64,000 nucleotides of DNA, from NCBI GenBank assembly GCA_040767605.1, contig JAXGOI010000001.1:248001-312000 (forward strand), given 5' to 3'. Origin of the DNA: JAXGOI01 sp040767605. Its GTDB lineage: Bacteria > Bacillota > Dehalobacteriia > UBA4068. Positions within the stretch are counted from its first letter, which is position 1, and each line of letters starts with the position of its first letter. Below, piece after piece: positions 28,201 through 35,844 of the stretch. Position numbers and translations under genes: made by a program. A model generated the notes under the pieces. It was given only the letters and a program-made list of their open reading frames with translations. It made no database searches and was not told the DNA's origin.

Positions 28201-30174
28201 GTAAATTTCCCCCCCGTATTGGGCAAGCACCGCCTTTTCTTGGCCTAAATTATGGGCAACCTTATACTTTAAATATATAAGCCTGCTATTGCCTTCATCA
28301 TCTATGGTTTTAAGGAGTTTTTCAATTAAATGCCAGCAAACACTGGTGTTTACCTGAGAGGTAGTCAGGTTTTGAGCCAGAATTAAAGCCGCCGTTTTAA
28401 TTACCAGAGAGTTCCTTTCGGAAAGCTTTAAGGCAAAGCCCGCCATTTTTAAAATATCCTCCCCCGAGCAAAAGGCCAGGGGCAAATAGGAAAGGGAATC
28501 TAAAAGCACAAAGGCTGTGGAATCATCAATATCCGTATCATCGCAGTATTTTAAGTATTCTTTTATATATTTTGAGCTTTCCTCAGGGGTATTTATAGAT
28601 AAAGCCGATGCCACAATAATTTTAAGGGCATAGCCTATCCACCCCTTATGCTGGGGGCTTATTTTATGATCCGGGTAAATAATCATATCCAGATATTTCC
28701 GCCAAAGGCTGAGGCTGTCGATTTCCGGATGCCTGTAGCCGGAGCCCCGGGGTATTTCCTTACGGTATTCCTCATCAAAGCTGGCAATCATCATACCGAT
28801 TAAACCCGCGGCCTGGCGCCTTATATCCCCCTCTCCATGCATTAAAAAATCATAGAGAAAGCTAATAGTCATCAGCTTCTGCTTTTGAGTCATATAGGTA
28901 AAATATTCTTCAAAAATATTAAGATAAGCCCGGATATTCTTCCAGTTTTTTTCACTTCTGGCGGCCTCTAAAATATTGCCGAAGGAAGTTTCGCTGCTGA
29001 ATTTATGCATCAATTTAATATTATGCTCAATGGCCAGGTATTTCAGCTTTTCTATTGATTCCGCAGCGTTTAAAAGAACAATATCTTTATTCTTTACGGG
29101 CCTTATACCCGAGGTTTTTAAATCCGTATTAACCCCCAGGCTAAGCATATAATCCTCAAAATCCTTCAGCTTGGAATAAACAAAAATATACCTTTGTTTT
29201 TTCGCTTCGTCCACATTATCCAGCTTATTTAAAATTACATTAAAGGATTCCGCCAAAGAATATATTTTTATTTTTTCTTTTTCTTCATTATTGCCGGAAT
29301 TACCGGAATTACCGCTGCCGGCCTTTCTTTTTACTCTAAAATCCGAATAAATAAGTACCAAAGATTCCACCGGTAAATTCTCCAGCTCTAAATCCCAGGT
29401 GGAATGGTTGGCGGCAATATGCCCAAGCCCGGGCATATTATTATCCCGGAACCATTGATCGGTATAAAAATAATGCAAATAAGGCACCCGGCTTTCCTCC
29501 CCGGGTTTGCAGCCGTATTTGCCTATATCATGGCCGGCGGCGGCGCCGGAAATTAAGGCTAAATCTATAGGTACTCCCACCCGCTTTAACTGCCCTGCCA
29601 TATACATAGCTAAAAAGTGTACTCCCGCAATATGCCCAAGGGTATTATAATAGCCGGTTTCTTTTGTAATACGCATAAGGGCATAAATGCCGGATTCCTT
29701 AAAAACTCGGATAAAATTGCGGTATTCTAAAGAAAAATCAGTTTCTTCCAGCTCATCCGGGTCTAAAAAGCCAAAATCAAGAAAAGGATCAAAAGGCAGA
29801 TGGGTTTTTTCATACTCAAAAAAAGTATTTAAAACTTCTAAAAAGAAATTAGCCCCTCCCCTATAATCCTCGGTGTTAATTTGAGGGTTTTTCTCAGGGA
29901 AAATGCCGTTAATAATATAATCGCAGGTATAATCCAGCCATCCTTCCGGAGGCTTTGGGGAAAGGGCGGCAATTTGCTCCTGGCAAAAGCCGAGAATATC
30001 CCGGGGGTTAAAGCGTTTGCCATTTAAAAGCTTTAAAATATTATTTTTTAAATCCCATTTTTCCAGCACATTATAAACACTCTTCCGGGGTAAGCCGGCA
30101 TTTTTTAAAAAGGCCCTGTCTGTAAGGTTTTTATGCAAAGCCCTTGCTATTTTTTGGGCATTCTTTTTTTGCAT
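25255..30174 (-). CDS. 1639-residue multidomain protein: HD hydrolase, HEAT-like repeats, NadD-like nucleotidyltransferase, GNAT, phosphoribosyltransferase-like
   Basis: I know of no characterised homologue. Segments in order: an HD phosphohydrolase-like region (about 160-340; H181, H186, HD at 215-216 in GHDIGKYG, H257); a Gly/Ser/Asn linker (286-296); an alpha-helical HEAT-like region (about 390-900); a cytidylyltransferase-fold domain (927-1120) with GTFDPFSLSHKG at 934-945 and the ISSTRIRES motif near 1090-1098, as in NadD/CoaD enzymes; a GNAT acetyltransferase-like domain (about 1132-1300; VDKSVRGRDLVQW); and a phosphoribosyltransferase-like domain (about 1320-1560) with the PRPP-motif-like VILVDDILHKGYRL at 1450-1463. 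Nucleotidyltransferase key residues look intact. The PRPP motif is divergent (HKG for the usual TG). First gene of an operon with a dehydrogenase and a flavoprotein. Confidence 0.8.
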   Translation of the reverse strand: MQKKNAQKIARALHKNLTDRAFLKNAGLPRKSVYNVLEKWDLKNNILKLLNGKRFNPRDILGFCQEQIAALSPKPPEGWLDYTCDYIINGIFPEKNPQINTEDYRGGANFFLEVLNTFFEYEKTHLPFDPFLDFGFLDPDELEETDFSLEYRNFIRVFKESGIYALMRITKETGYYNTLGHIAGVHFLAMYMAGQLKRVGVPIDLALISGAAAGHDIGKYGCKPGEESRVPYLHYFYTDQWFRDNNMPGLGHIAANHSTWDLELENLPVESLVLIYSDFRVKRKAGSGNSGNSGNNEEKEKIKIYSLAESFNVILNKLDNVDEAKKQRYIFVYSKLKDFEDYMLSLGVNTDLKTSGIRPVKNKDIVLLNAAESIEKLKYLAIEHNIKLMHKFSSETSFGNILEAARSEKNWKNIRAYLNIFEEYFTYMTQKQKLMTISFLYDFLMHGEGDIRRQAAGLIGMMIASFDEEYRKEIPRGSGYRHPEIDSLSLWRKYLDMIIYPDHKISPQHKGWIGYALKIIVASALSINTPEESSKYIKEYLKYCDDTDIDDSTAFVLLDSLSYLPLAFCSGEDILKMAGFALKLSERNSLVIKTAALILAQNLTTSQVNTSVCWHLIEKLLKTIDDEGNSRLIYLKYKVAHNLGQEKAVLAQYGGEIYSKCKSISTIFLENLKVATPWIRKIANISFLLDWLANNEKGQVLHIATHFSNLIKVSERIVVRHKAGEALISIAPLLSLDQRNEIAIELARGLEIGEYEISKYIPEYLGQFALYLHPKELDELLGNLRRLLETSNERVASVVLNTLGVIIRHYPVYTQRFPEDLPENEGRKNIILGMLIGGVANYNEVVSQEAFLVISKHIFGSLQLLPQEKYAIFRQIYKKLLTLLGELSQGGGSNLLFFNNAASLNHIYRFIADYIFRFKKFELAEGKKIAFFPGTFDPFSLSHKGIVKEIRDLGFEVYLALDEFSWSKKTQPRMIRRHIINMSVADEFNVYLFPDDIPVNIANPRDLRNLRGLFPEKQIYIVVGSDVIENASSYKSPAKRDSIHSFNHIIFSRTSYESPEGIVKAGAKSLKTEIKGDIIELTLPLYLEDISSTRIRESIDNNRDISSLIDPVAQKFIYDYSLYLRAPQYKQVLRADEIHFEHYKELNEDSRRQIFEMLAVDCIDLNIVKDFMENNPEQLMVLKDNLGSPKPLGFVAFHHLNPADLYSEFRSMEIAEYIRRNTAGKIMVLTGIYVDKSVRGRDLVQWIITEVLAYCLKNDYTYALYRPIGAEIDSGIINVLERQGFVKVPCSSPNNPVYAVDMKFPLVLLENIQNTVKGPFNTNERVLEITAKTHRRLQYALTRLYPGNLVLSINSDLMNCRLVNKIAQINKIPSNKDVRDSRSKASLGKYMCVPFGKILRGVVVPSTVTKTLHTEKMFEPDIKEFEITAYPFYSPLSNQVKTIKSFGRPVILVDDILHKGYRLRELDPLFKQERVNIKKILVGIMSGRGRDLMTIQNRQAESVYYVPNLRLWFVESSLYPFIGGDAVHREGGIKGNLIPSVNMILPYVAPRFIAGASATDIYDFSLTCLENARDILTVLEAEYQELFERNLTLNRLGDVILTSRCPDKGPCVNYDYSLSPSVYVENDIEALKRLKHYMD

Positions 30175-30265
30175 TTAAAGCCCCCCCAATCTTTATCTGC
30201 CAACATTTAAAAAATAAAATACCTTAAACTATAATATTTATTCTCTAAGGCCTTTATTATGCCTT

Positions 30266-30280
30266 TATTTAGCCTAAATA
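30266..30280. promoter_or_regulatory. 15-bp palindrome in a divergent intergenic region (possible operator)
   Basis: TATTTAG-C-CTAAATA is a perfect inverted repeat with a one-base centre. It lies between the giant-protein gene (minus) and the hydF operon promoter (plus), preceded by two direct copies of GCCTTTATT (30250-30268). The binding protein is unknown and chance is possible in AT-rich DNA. Confidence 0.35.
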
Positions 30281-30312
30281 AAATATAAAAAATTTACTGT
30301 TTTTAATTAAAC

Positions 30313-30341
30313 TTGAAAAATACCCGCCCCCTTGTTACAAT
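30313..30341 (+). promoter_or_regulatory. Promoter of the TM1266-like/hydF operon
   Basis: TTGAAA (30313-30318), 17-bp spacer, TACAAT (30336-30341). Predicted transcription start is near 30348, giving a leader of about 185 bases before the first start codon. Confidence 0.8.
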
Positions 30342-30347
30342 ATAAAT

Positions 30348-30497
30348 AACTTAAATAAATATCCGACCCTAAGGCAAAAGCCTGCGGCAGGGATAATCTA
30401 TTTTTAATCGCTCTAAACATGAGGGTTTACCCCAATGAAAAGACGGTGAAATGCGGGAGTTTTTACCCTATGCTATTTTACCGGCATAGGGTTTTTA
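30348..30497 (+). ncRNA. Structured leader RNA with intrinsic terminator upstream of the hydrogenase-maturation operon (candidate riboswitch)
   Basis: The 5' part folds as CCCT/AGGG (30367-30370 with 30389-30392) around an AGGC-AAAA-GCCT hairpin (30372-30383) and an unpaired GCGGC. The 3' end is a strong terminator: 9-bp arms 30465-30473 and 30484-30492 followed by a five-U run. The segment CATGAGGGT (30418-30426) repeats the 3' arm of the terminator with one extra G. It could instead pair with the 5' arm ACCCTATG and prevent termination. I compared it by eye with the conserved cores I remember for purine, c-di-GMP, cobalamin, SAM, TPP, FMN, ZTP, fluoride, NiCo and molybdenum-cofactor riboswitches and saw no match. 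The effector is unknown. Confidence 0.6.
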
Positions 30498-30532
30498 AGT
30501 TTTGTTTTAAAAAATACTAAAGGGGAATTAAA

Positions 30533-30793
30533 ATGGAAAACAGAATAGCCGTAATCAGCATTATTGTAGAAAATATGTCCATAAGCGAAAGCCTAAACTC
30601 CCTTTTACATGAATACGGGGCCTATATTGTAGGGAGAATGGGTATCCCCTACCGGAATAAAGGGGTTTCCATTATCAGCGTTGTTATGGACGCTCCTAAT
30701 GATATTATAAGCGCTCTTTCCGGTAAGCTGGGTATGTTAAAGGAAATCAGTGTAAAAACCGTTTATTCCAAGGTGGATGCCCAAAAACCCTGA
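30533..30793 (+). CDS. TM1266-type small ACT/NikR-like protein associated with [FeFe]-hydrogenase genes
   Basis: 86 residues with an ACT/ferredoxin-like fold pattern (beta-strand RIAVISIIVEN, helix, EYGAYIVGRMGIPYRNKGVSIISVVMDAP). This is the family annotated as iron-only hydrogenase system putative regulator. Its direct action is not established. AAAGGGG precedes the ATG. It lies just after the terminator-bearing leader and 81 bases before hydF, so both genes share any attenuation at the leader. No hydrogenase structural gene is in the window. Confidence 0.88.
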   Translation: MENRIAVISIIVENMSISESLNSLLHEYGAYIVGRMGIPYRNKGVSIISVVMDAPNDIISALSGKLGMLKEISVKTVYSKVDAQKP

Positions 30794-30874
30794 TAGGGCA
30801 TTAAAACTTAAATCTAAATTAAGTTTACCCTTTATTATTCCTTTGATTTTACCTTTAATTTCAGGAGGTTAATT

Positions 30875-32065
30875 ATGAGTCTTATAAACACACCGGGGGC
30901 AAGCCGCCTCCATATTGGGATATTCGGTAAAAGAAACAGCGGTAAATCCTCATTAATTAATGCCCTTACAAATCAGGATATTGCCCTTGTTTCCCCTATT
31001 GCCGGCACAACGACGGACCCGGTTTATAAAGCCATGGAAATTCATGGCCTCGGGCCCTGTATGTTTATAGATACAGCCGGCTTTGATGATGAGGGCGACC
31101 TGGGCATGCTCAGGATAGAAAAAACAAAAGCCGCCTTGGAAAAAACGGATATTGCCATTATAATCTGCTGCGATACAAAATTAGATTTAGAAAAAGTATG
31201 GCTTAATATGCTTAAAAAGCAGAAAACCCCTACAATTATTGCCATAAATAAGGCGGATACTTTAAAAAATATCCCTCAAATAATTAAGGCGGTTAAAAAT
31301 GAGCTGGGTATTGAGCCAATTGTAATCAGCACCAAAACCAGAGAGAATATTGATAAAATCCGAGAGGAACTTATTCGCAAACTCCCGGAAGATTATGAGG
31401 CAAAAAGCATAACAAAAGACCTGGTTTTACCGGGTGATATTGTTTTATTAATTATGCCCCAGGATATTCAGGCCCCCAAGGGCAGGCTTATTCTGCCTCA
31501 GGTGCAAACCATAAGGGATTTATTGGATAATAAATGCATTGTTCTTTCCGCCACTACGGAAAACCTTGAGCTTTCCCTTTCCGCCCTTAAAAAAGCCCCC
31601 AAGCTGATTATTACGGATTCTCAGGTTTTTAAAACGGTTTATGAAAAAAAGCCCAAAGAAAGCCTTTTAACCTCTTTTTCTGTTTTATTTGCCGCCTATA
31701 AAGGTGAAATAAGGGAATTTATTAAAGGGGCAAAAGCCTTGGATACCCTTAATGAAAACTCTCGCATTTTAATTGCCGAGGCCTGCACCCATGCCCCCCT
31801 GGAAGAAGATATAGGCAGAGTAAAAATACCAGCCCTTTTAAGAAAAAAAGTCGGAGAAAAGCTTAAAATAGAAATTATAAGCGGGGCAAATTTCCCGGAA
31901 GATCTTTCGGTTTATGATTTAATTATTCACTGCGGGGCTTGTATGTTTAATCGCAAATATGTGCTTTCCCGCTTAGAGAAGGCCAAAAACCAAAATGTGC
32001 CCATAAGCAATTATGGTATTGTTTTAGCAAAATTAAGCGGTATTTTAGATAAAATAAGTTATTAA
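30875..32065 (+). CDS. hydF: [FeFe]-hydrogenase H-cluster maturation GTPase HydF
   Basis: Scaffold that assembles and delivers the 2Fe subcluster of [FeFe] hydrogenase. The N-terminal GTPase domain shows P-loop GKRNSGKSS (about 18-26), switch-II DTAGFDDEG and the NKAD specificity motif. After a dimerisation domain, the C-terminal cluster-binding domain carries C304 and H306 in EACTHAP and C353/C356 in HCGACMFNR, the conserved iron-sulfur ligand set. Its 396 residues are usual. AGGAGG precedes the ATG. hydE, hydG and the hydrogenase itself are not in the window. Confidence 0.96.
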   Translation: MSLINTPGASRLHIGIFGKRNSGKSSLINALTNQDIALVSPIAGTTTDPVYKAMEIHGLGPCMFIDTAGFDDEGDLGMLRIEKTKAALEKTDIAIIICCDTKLDLEKVWLNMLKKQKTPTIIAINKADTLKNIPQIIKAVKNELGIEPIVISTKTRENIDKIREELIRKLPEDYEAKSITKDLVLPGDIVLLIMPQDIQAPKGRLILPQVQTIRDLLDNKCIVLSATTENLELSLSALKKAPKLIITDSQVFKTVYEKKPKESLLTSFSVLFAAYKGEIREFIKGAKALDTLNENSRILIAEACTHAPLEEDIGRVKIPALLRKKVGEKLKIEIISGANFPEDLSVYDLIIHCGACMFNRKYVLSRLEKAKNQNVPISNYGIVLAKLSGILDKISY

Positions 32066-32116
32066 AACCTCTTGCTTATAAAAAACCCTAAAACGGCTTT
32101 TAAAGGGCCGGCATAA

Positions 32117-32145
32117 TTGACATTTTGCTTTATAAATGCTATGCT
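32117..32145 (+). promoter_or_regulatory. Promoter of the proBAC operon
   Basis: TTGACA (32117-32122), 17-bp spacer, TATGCT (32140-32145). It sits directly before the T-box leader. Confidence 0.85.
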
Positions 32146-32159
32146 TTTAATAATTTATA

Positions 32160-32388
32160 AGCTAAAACGCTGATGGGGAAAAGTAAAAAGCACCGAGCAT
32201 TACAGAGAATGGGGCCGCCCCGCTGAAAGGCCCTTATGCCGCGGTTCTTTTGAACCCGCCCCGGAGTGCGAATGATGAATTCGCCGTCTGCCCGCCGTTA
32301 AACGGGCTTTGAGGGGATAGAATTTTTCTATCAACTAAGGTGGTACCACGAAACAGTCTTTCGTCCTTTGGAGATAAGACTGTTTTTT
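32160..32388 (+). ncRNA. T-box leader (proline-type specifier) controlling proBAC
   Basis: tRNA-sensing riboswitch. Stem I opens with AGAGAA (about 32204-32209) and closes with the specifier side. There GAAC is followed by CCG at 32256-32258, a proline codon; a one-base shift gives CCC, also proline. A hairpin at about 32290-32307 and another at 32318-32334 precede the T-box sequence AAGGTGGTACCACGA (32337-32351). Its TGGT bulge would pair with an ACCA-ended uncharged tRNA. A terminator follows (AAACAGTCTT 32351-32360 with AAGACTGTTT 32376-32385, then U's). Uncharged tRNA-Pro should allow readthrough into proB-proA-proC. The remaining 100 bases before proB show no gene. Confidence 0.93.
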
Positions 32389-32489
32389 TAAATATTTAGC
32401 ATTTATTTTATTTTTACTTAGATTAAGCACATTAATTTTAAAATCAATAAATTTTTCGACAATTATTTTTAGCTGTTTTGGAGGTTATT

Positions 32490-33635
32490 ATGGTTAAAAA
32501 GAATAAATTAATTGTAATAAAAATCGGCACCACCTCCCTTACTAAAAAAGGTGGAGAGCTCTGCCCGGATAAAATCCGGGAATTGGTGCGCCAGATAGGG
32601 GATTTAAAAGACCAGGGCCATAGCATTATTTTAGTTAGCTCCGGCGCTATTGCGGCGGGCTTTCGCCGCCTGGGCTATAATGAAAGGCCTAAAACCGTGG
32701 CGGCAAGACAGGCCGCCGCCGCTGTCGGCCAGGGGCTTTTAATGGAGGAATATACAAAACTCCTTTTGGAAAGGGGTTATATCGGGGCCCAAATACTTTT
32801 AACCCGTCTGGATTTCAGCGATCATCAGCGGTATAAAAATGTATATCAGGCCTTAAGCCTGCTTCTGAAAAAGGGCGCCGTGCCAATTATTAATGAAAAT
32901 GATTCCGTAGCTGTGGAAGAACTCTGCTTTGGGGATAACGATACTCTGGCGGCCCAGGTTGCCGGGATGATTCACGGGGATTTGCTCATTCTTTTAACCG
33001 ATATAAACGGCCTTTATACCGCAGACCCCAAAAAAGACCCCCGGGCTAAACCCATTGATATTGTAGAAAAAATAGATTCCTCCCTGGAGGAAATAGCCTC
33101 CGGCACCTTAAGCTCAACGGGGACCGGGGGAATGAAGTCTAAAATCGCCGCCGCTAAAATTGCCAATCTGGCGGGAGTACCTATGCTGATTTGCCGAGCC
33201 GGGGATGAAGATTCCATTATAAAGGCTGTAAAAGGCCAAGCCTGCGGCACTTATTTTAAAACAAACCAAAGCAAATTAAAAAACCATTTACAATGGCTTG
33301 CCTTTTGCTCCCTGGCTGAAGGGATTCTCTATATAGATAATGGCGCCGTAAACGCTCTGGAAAGGGAGGGTTCAAGCCTTCTGCCTTCCGGAGTAAAGAG
33401 CCTGGAGGGCAGCTTTCCCGCAGGCGCCGTAGTTGAAGTAAAAAATCCGGAAAAAGGCTATATAGGCAAAGGGATTACTAATTACAGCTCGGAGGATTTA
33501 AAAAATATTCTTCAGGCCTTAAATACGCAGGAAGAAATAATCTTAAGTAAAAGAGAAATAATTCATCGCAATAATTGGCTGGGAGCCAAAAAAACTAAAA
33601 TTTTAGTGGCAAAAAGGAGGAAGATTAATGACTAA
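32490..33635 (+). CDS. proB: Glutamate 5-kinase
   Basis: Phosphorylates glutamate, the first step of proline synthesis and usually the point of proline feedback inhibition. The amino-acid kinase domain shows VIKIGTTSLTKKGG, VSSGAIAAG, NENDSVAVEEL(C)FGDNDTLAA and GTGGMKSKIAAA. A C-terminal PUA domain follows from about residue 275 (LAEGILYIDNGAVNAL). I use the ATG five bases after GGAGG, giving 381 residues. A TTG 12 bases upstream overlaps that ribosome site and is rejected. Overlaps proA by 8 bases. Confidence 0.96.
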   Translation: MVKKNKLIVIKIGTTSLTKKGGELCPDKIRELVRQIGDLKDQGHSIILVSSGAIAAGFRRLGYNERPKTVAARQAAAAVGQGLLMEEYTKLLLERGYIGAQILLTRLDFSDHQRYKNVYQALSLLLKKGAVPIINENDSVAVEELCFGDNDTLAAQVAGMIHGDLLILLTDINGLYTADPKKDPRAKPIDIVEKIDSSLEEIASGTLSSTGTGGMKSKIAAAKIANLAGVPMLICRAGDEDSIIKAVKGQACGTYFKTNQSKLKNHLQWLAFCSLAEGILYIDNGAVNALEREGSSLLPSGVKSLEGSFPAGAVVEVKNPEKGYIGKGITNYSSEDLKNILQALNTQEEIILSKREIIHRNNWLGAKKTKILVAKRRKIND

Positions 33636-34869
33636 ACTTAGGGAACAGGCAGCCATGGCCCAAAAGGCCTCCTTTATTCTGGCTGTTTTAAGCACGGAAG
33701 AAAAAAACCGGGCCTTATATGCCATAGCCAAAGAGCTAAGGGCAAATATAGGGGCAATTTTAGCGGCAAACGGCATAGACTTGGAAAATGGCAAAAAGGC
33801 AGGTATTTCCCCCGCTCTTATGGATAGGCTGGCCTTAGATGAAAAAAGAATTGAGGATATGGCCTTAGGGGTAGAGCAGGTTGCAAAACTTCCGGACCCG
33901 GTGGGAGTTATTTCCCAATCCTGGCAAAGGCCCAACGGCTTAATTATTGAGAGGGTACAGGTGCCTTTAGGGGTTATAGGCGTTATTTATGAGGCCCGGC
34001 CCAATGTTACGGTAGATTGCTGCGCCCTTGCCTTAAAAACCGGCAATGCCCTGGTTTTAAGGGGCAGTTCTTCCGCTTTAAACTCAAATACCCTTTTGGT
34101 AAAAACCATTCATGAGGCCTTAAAAGATACCGCCATTCCTCCTGCGGCTGTTCAAATTATCGACCGCCCCGGGGAAGAGGCAGCCCGGGAAATGATGAGC
34201 CTTAATGAATATATTGATGTTCTTATTCCCCGGGGGGGCGCCGGGCTGATTCGGGCCGTATTGGAGAATTCCACCATACCTGTCTTAGAAACCGGCACCG
34301 GCAATTGCCATATTTATGCGGATGCCTCGGCTAAGCCTCAAATGGCAAAAGAAATAATTATAAACGGCAAAACCCACCGCCCCGCCGTTTGCAATGCCAC
34401 GGAAACAATTTTGCTGCATAAAGATTGGGCAAGGGAGCATCTCCCCTCTTTAGCCGCCGCTTTAGAGGAGCTTAATGTTGAGCTTAGGGGCTGCCCCAAG
34501 GCCCGGGCAATTTACCCTATGGCAGAGGCCGCAGAAAAGGATTGGGGCACGGAATATTTAGCTCTGATTTTAGCCGTAAAAGTAGTGGAAAATATTGAGG
34601 AGGCCATAGAGCATATAACAAAATACGGAACAAAGCATACCGAAGCCATTATTACCGAAAACCCTGAAAACGCCGGGCTTTTCCTTAAAAGGGTTGATGC
34701 CGCGGCTGTTAACCATAATGCCTCCACCCGTTTTACCGATGGCTTTGAATACGGCTTTGGAGCGGAAATAGGCATAAGCACTCAAAAACTCCATGCCCGG
34801 GGGCCTTTAGGCCCTAAAGAGCTTACTACATTTAAGTATTTGGTTCACGGCAGCGGGCAAATAAGATAA
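33628..34869 (+). CDS. proA: Gamma-glutamyl phosphate reductase
   Basis: Reduces gamma-glutamyl phosphate to glutamate semialdehyde with NADPH. It belongs to the aldehyde dehydrogenase superfamily. The catalytic cysteine is in HRPAVCNATETIL, with VIYEARPNVTVD, GNALVLRGSS and the C-terminal FGAEIGISTQKLHARGPLG segment in family order. The 413 residues are normal. Its start lies inside the end of proB, as expected for enzymes that channel a labile intermediate. Confidence 0.97.
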   Translation: MTKLREQAAMAQKASFILAVLSTEEKNRALYAIAKELRANIGAILAANGIDLENGKKAGISPALMDRLALDEKRIEDMALGVEQVAKLPDPVGVISQSWQRPNGLIIERVQVPLGVIGVIYEARPNVTVDCCALALKTGNALVLRGSSSALNSNTLLVKTIHEALKDTAIPPAAVQIIDRPGEEAAREMMSLNEYIDVLIPRGGAGLIRAVLENSTIPVLETGTGNCHIYADASAKPQMAKEIIINGKTHRPAVCNATETILLHKDWAREHLPSLAAALEELNVELRGCPKARAIYPMAEAAEKDWGTEYLALILAVKVVENIEEAIEHITKYGTKHTEAIITENPENAGLFLKRVDAAAVNHNASTRFTDGFEYGFGAEIGISTQKLHARGPLGPKELTTFKYLVHGSGQIR

Positions 34870-34933
34870 ATGCTTTGAAAGTTAATCTGATAAGATAATT
34901 TAAGATAATAATCTATTTGAGGGGAAATTAAAT

Positions 34934-35761
34934 ATGCTGAAAAATAAAAAACTGCTTATTATCGGCAGCGGTTATATGGGAGAAGCCATTATTAAAGGCC
35001 TTTTGAGTAAAAATGTTGTTTTAAAAGAGAATTTATGTGTGGTTAACCCGGTTTTTAATGAGCAGGCTAAGAGCCTTACAAAAAAATATGCCATTAATTT
35101 AGCCGGCCCCCAAAATATTAAAGAGGCGGATATTATTATTTTAGCCTTTAAGCCCCAAAATTTAGCCGAGGCCGCCAATATGTATAAAGACAGCTTTAAA
35201 GAGGGGCAGCTTATTATTTCTATTTTAGCCGGAGTTACCACTGAAAAATTGGAGGCAAGCTTTAATTTGCCTATGGCGGTAATTCGCACAATGCCCAATT
35301 TAGCCCTGGGGGCAGGCCAGTCCGCAACGGCCTATTGCCGGGGCAAGCTGGTAAATAATGCCGATATTTTATTAGCGGAAGAAATTTTTGCAAATTTAGG
35401 AGCGGTGGTGGAAATAAAAGAAAGTGATATGGAGGCCGTAACGGCGCTTTCCGGCTCCGGGCCCGGGTATATTTATTATTTGGCCGAGGCCATGGTGGAA
35501 GGAGGCTGTAATTTAGGCCTTAAAAGGGATACCGCCCTTGCCCTCACCATTCAAACTTTTTTAGGAGCCGCCGTTTTATTAAAGGAAAGCGGCGGGGAGC
35601 CCTCTGAAATGAGGAAAAAGATAAGCTCCGCCGGGGGTTCTACGGAGGCCGGAGTTAAGGCCATGGAGGCAAATAACTTTTTTAAGGCTGTTTTAGAGGG
35701 GATGAAGGCCGCCCATAAGCGCACCCATGAATTGGGGGAGGCCTCAAAAGAAGAAAAATAA
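34934..35761 (+). CDS. proC: Pyrroline-5-carboxylate reductase
   Basis: Last step of proline synthesis. The Rossmann start is LLIIGSGYMGEAIIKGL. The C-terminal signature (MEAVTALSGSGPGYIYYLAEAM through KISSAGGSTEAGVKAME) is that of P5C reductases. At 275 residues it is the usual size. TGAGGGGAAATT precedes the ATG. It completes a full proB-proA-proC pathway under the proline T-box. Confidence 0.97.
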   Translation: MLKNKKLLIIGSGYMGEAIIKGLLSKNVVLKENLCVVNPVFNEQAKSLTKKYAINLAGPQNIKEADIIILAFKPQNLAEAANMYKDSFKEGQLIISILAGVTTEKLEASFNLPMAVIRTMPNLALGAGQSATAYCRGKLVNNADILLAEEIFANLGAVVEIKESDMEAVTALSGSGPGYIYYLAEAMVEGGCNLGLKRDTALALTIQTFLGAAVLLKESGGEPSEMRKKISSAGGSTEAGVKAMEANNFFKAVLEGMKAAHKRTHELGEASKEEK

Positions 35762-35770
35762 ACTAAATAC

Positions 35771-35810
35771 AAAAAAAGAGCGGCTCTTAAAAAAGGGCCT
35801 CTCTTTTTTT
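35771..35810. terminator. Bidirectional terminator between proC and the convergent tlpA-like gene
   Basis: Ten-base arms (AAAAAAAGAG / CTCTTTTTTT) enclose a smaller GGC/GCC stem. Poly-U follows the stem on both strands, so it can end both convergent transcripts. Confidence 0.85.
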
Positions 35811-35844
35811 ACGGCTGTTGAGCCGATTTTAAGTTTATTAAAAG

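Noticed and set aside
30361..30497. Purine or c-di-GMP riboswitch in the hydF leader
   Set aside because: Short fragments look alike (for example a GTTTACC segment and a GCAAA loop), but the conserved cores and helix order of these classes are missing.
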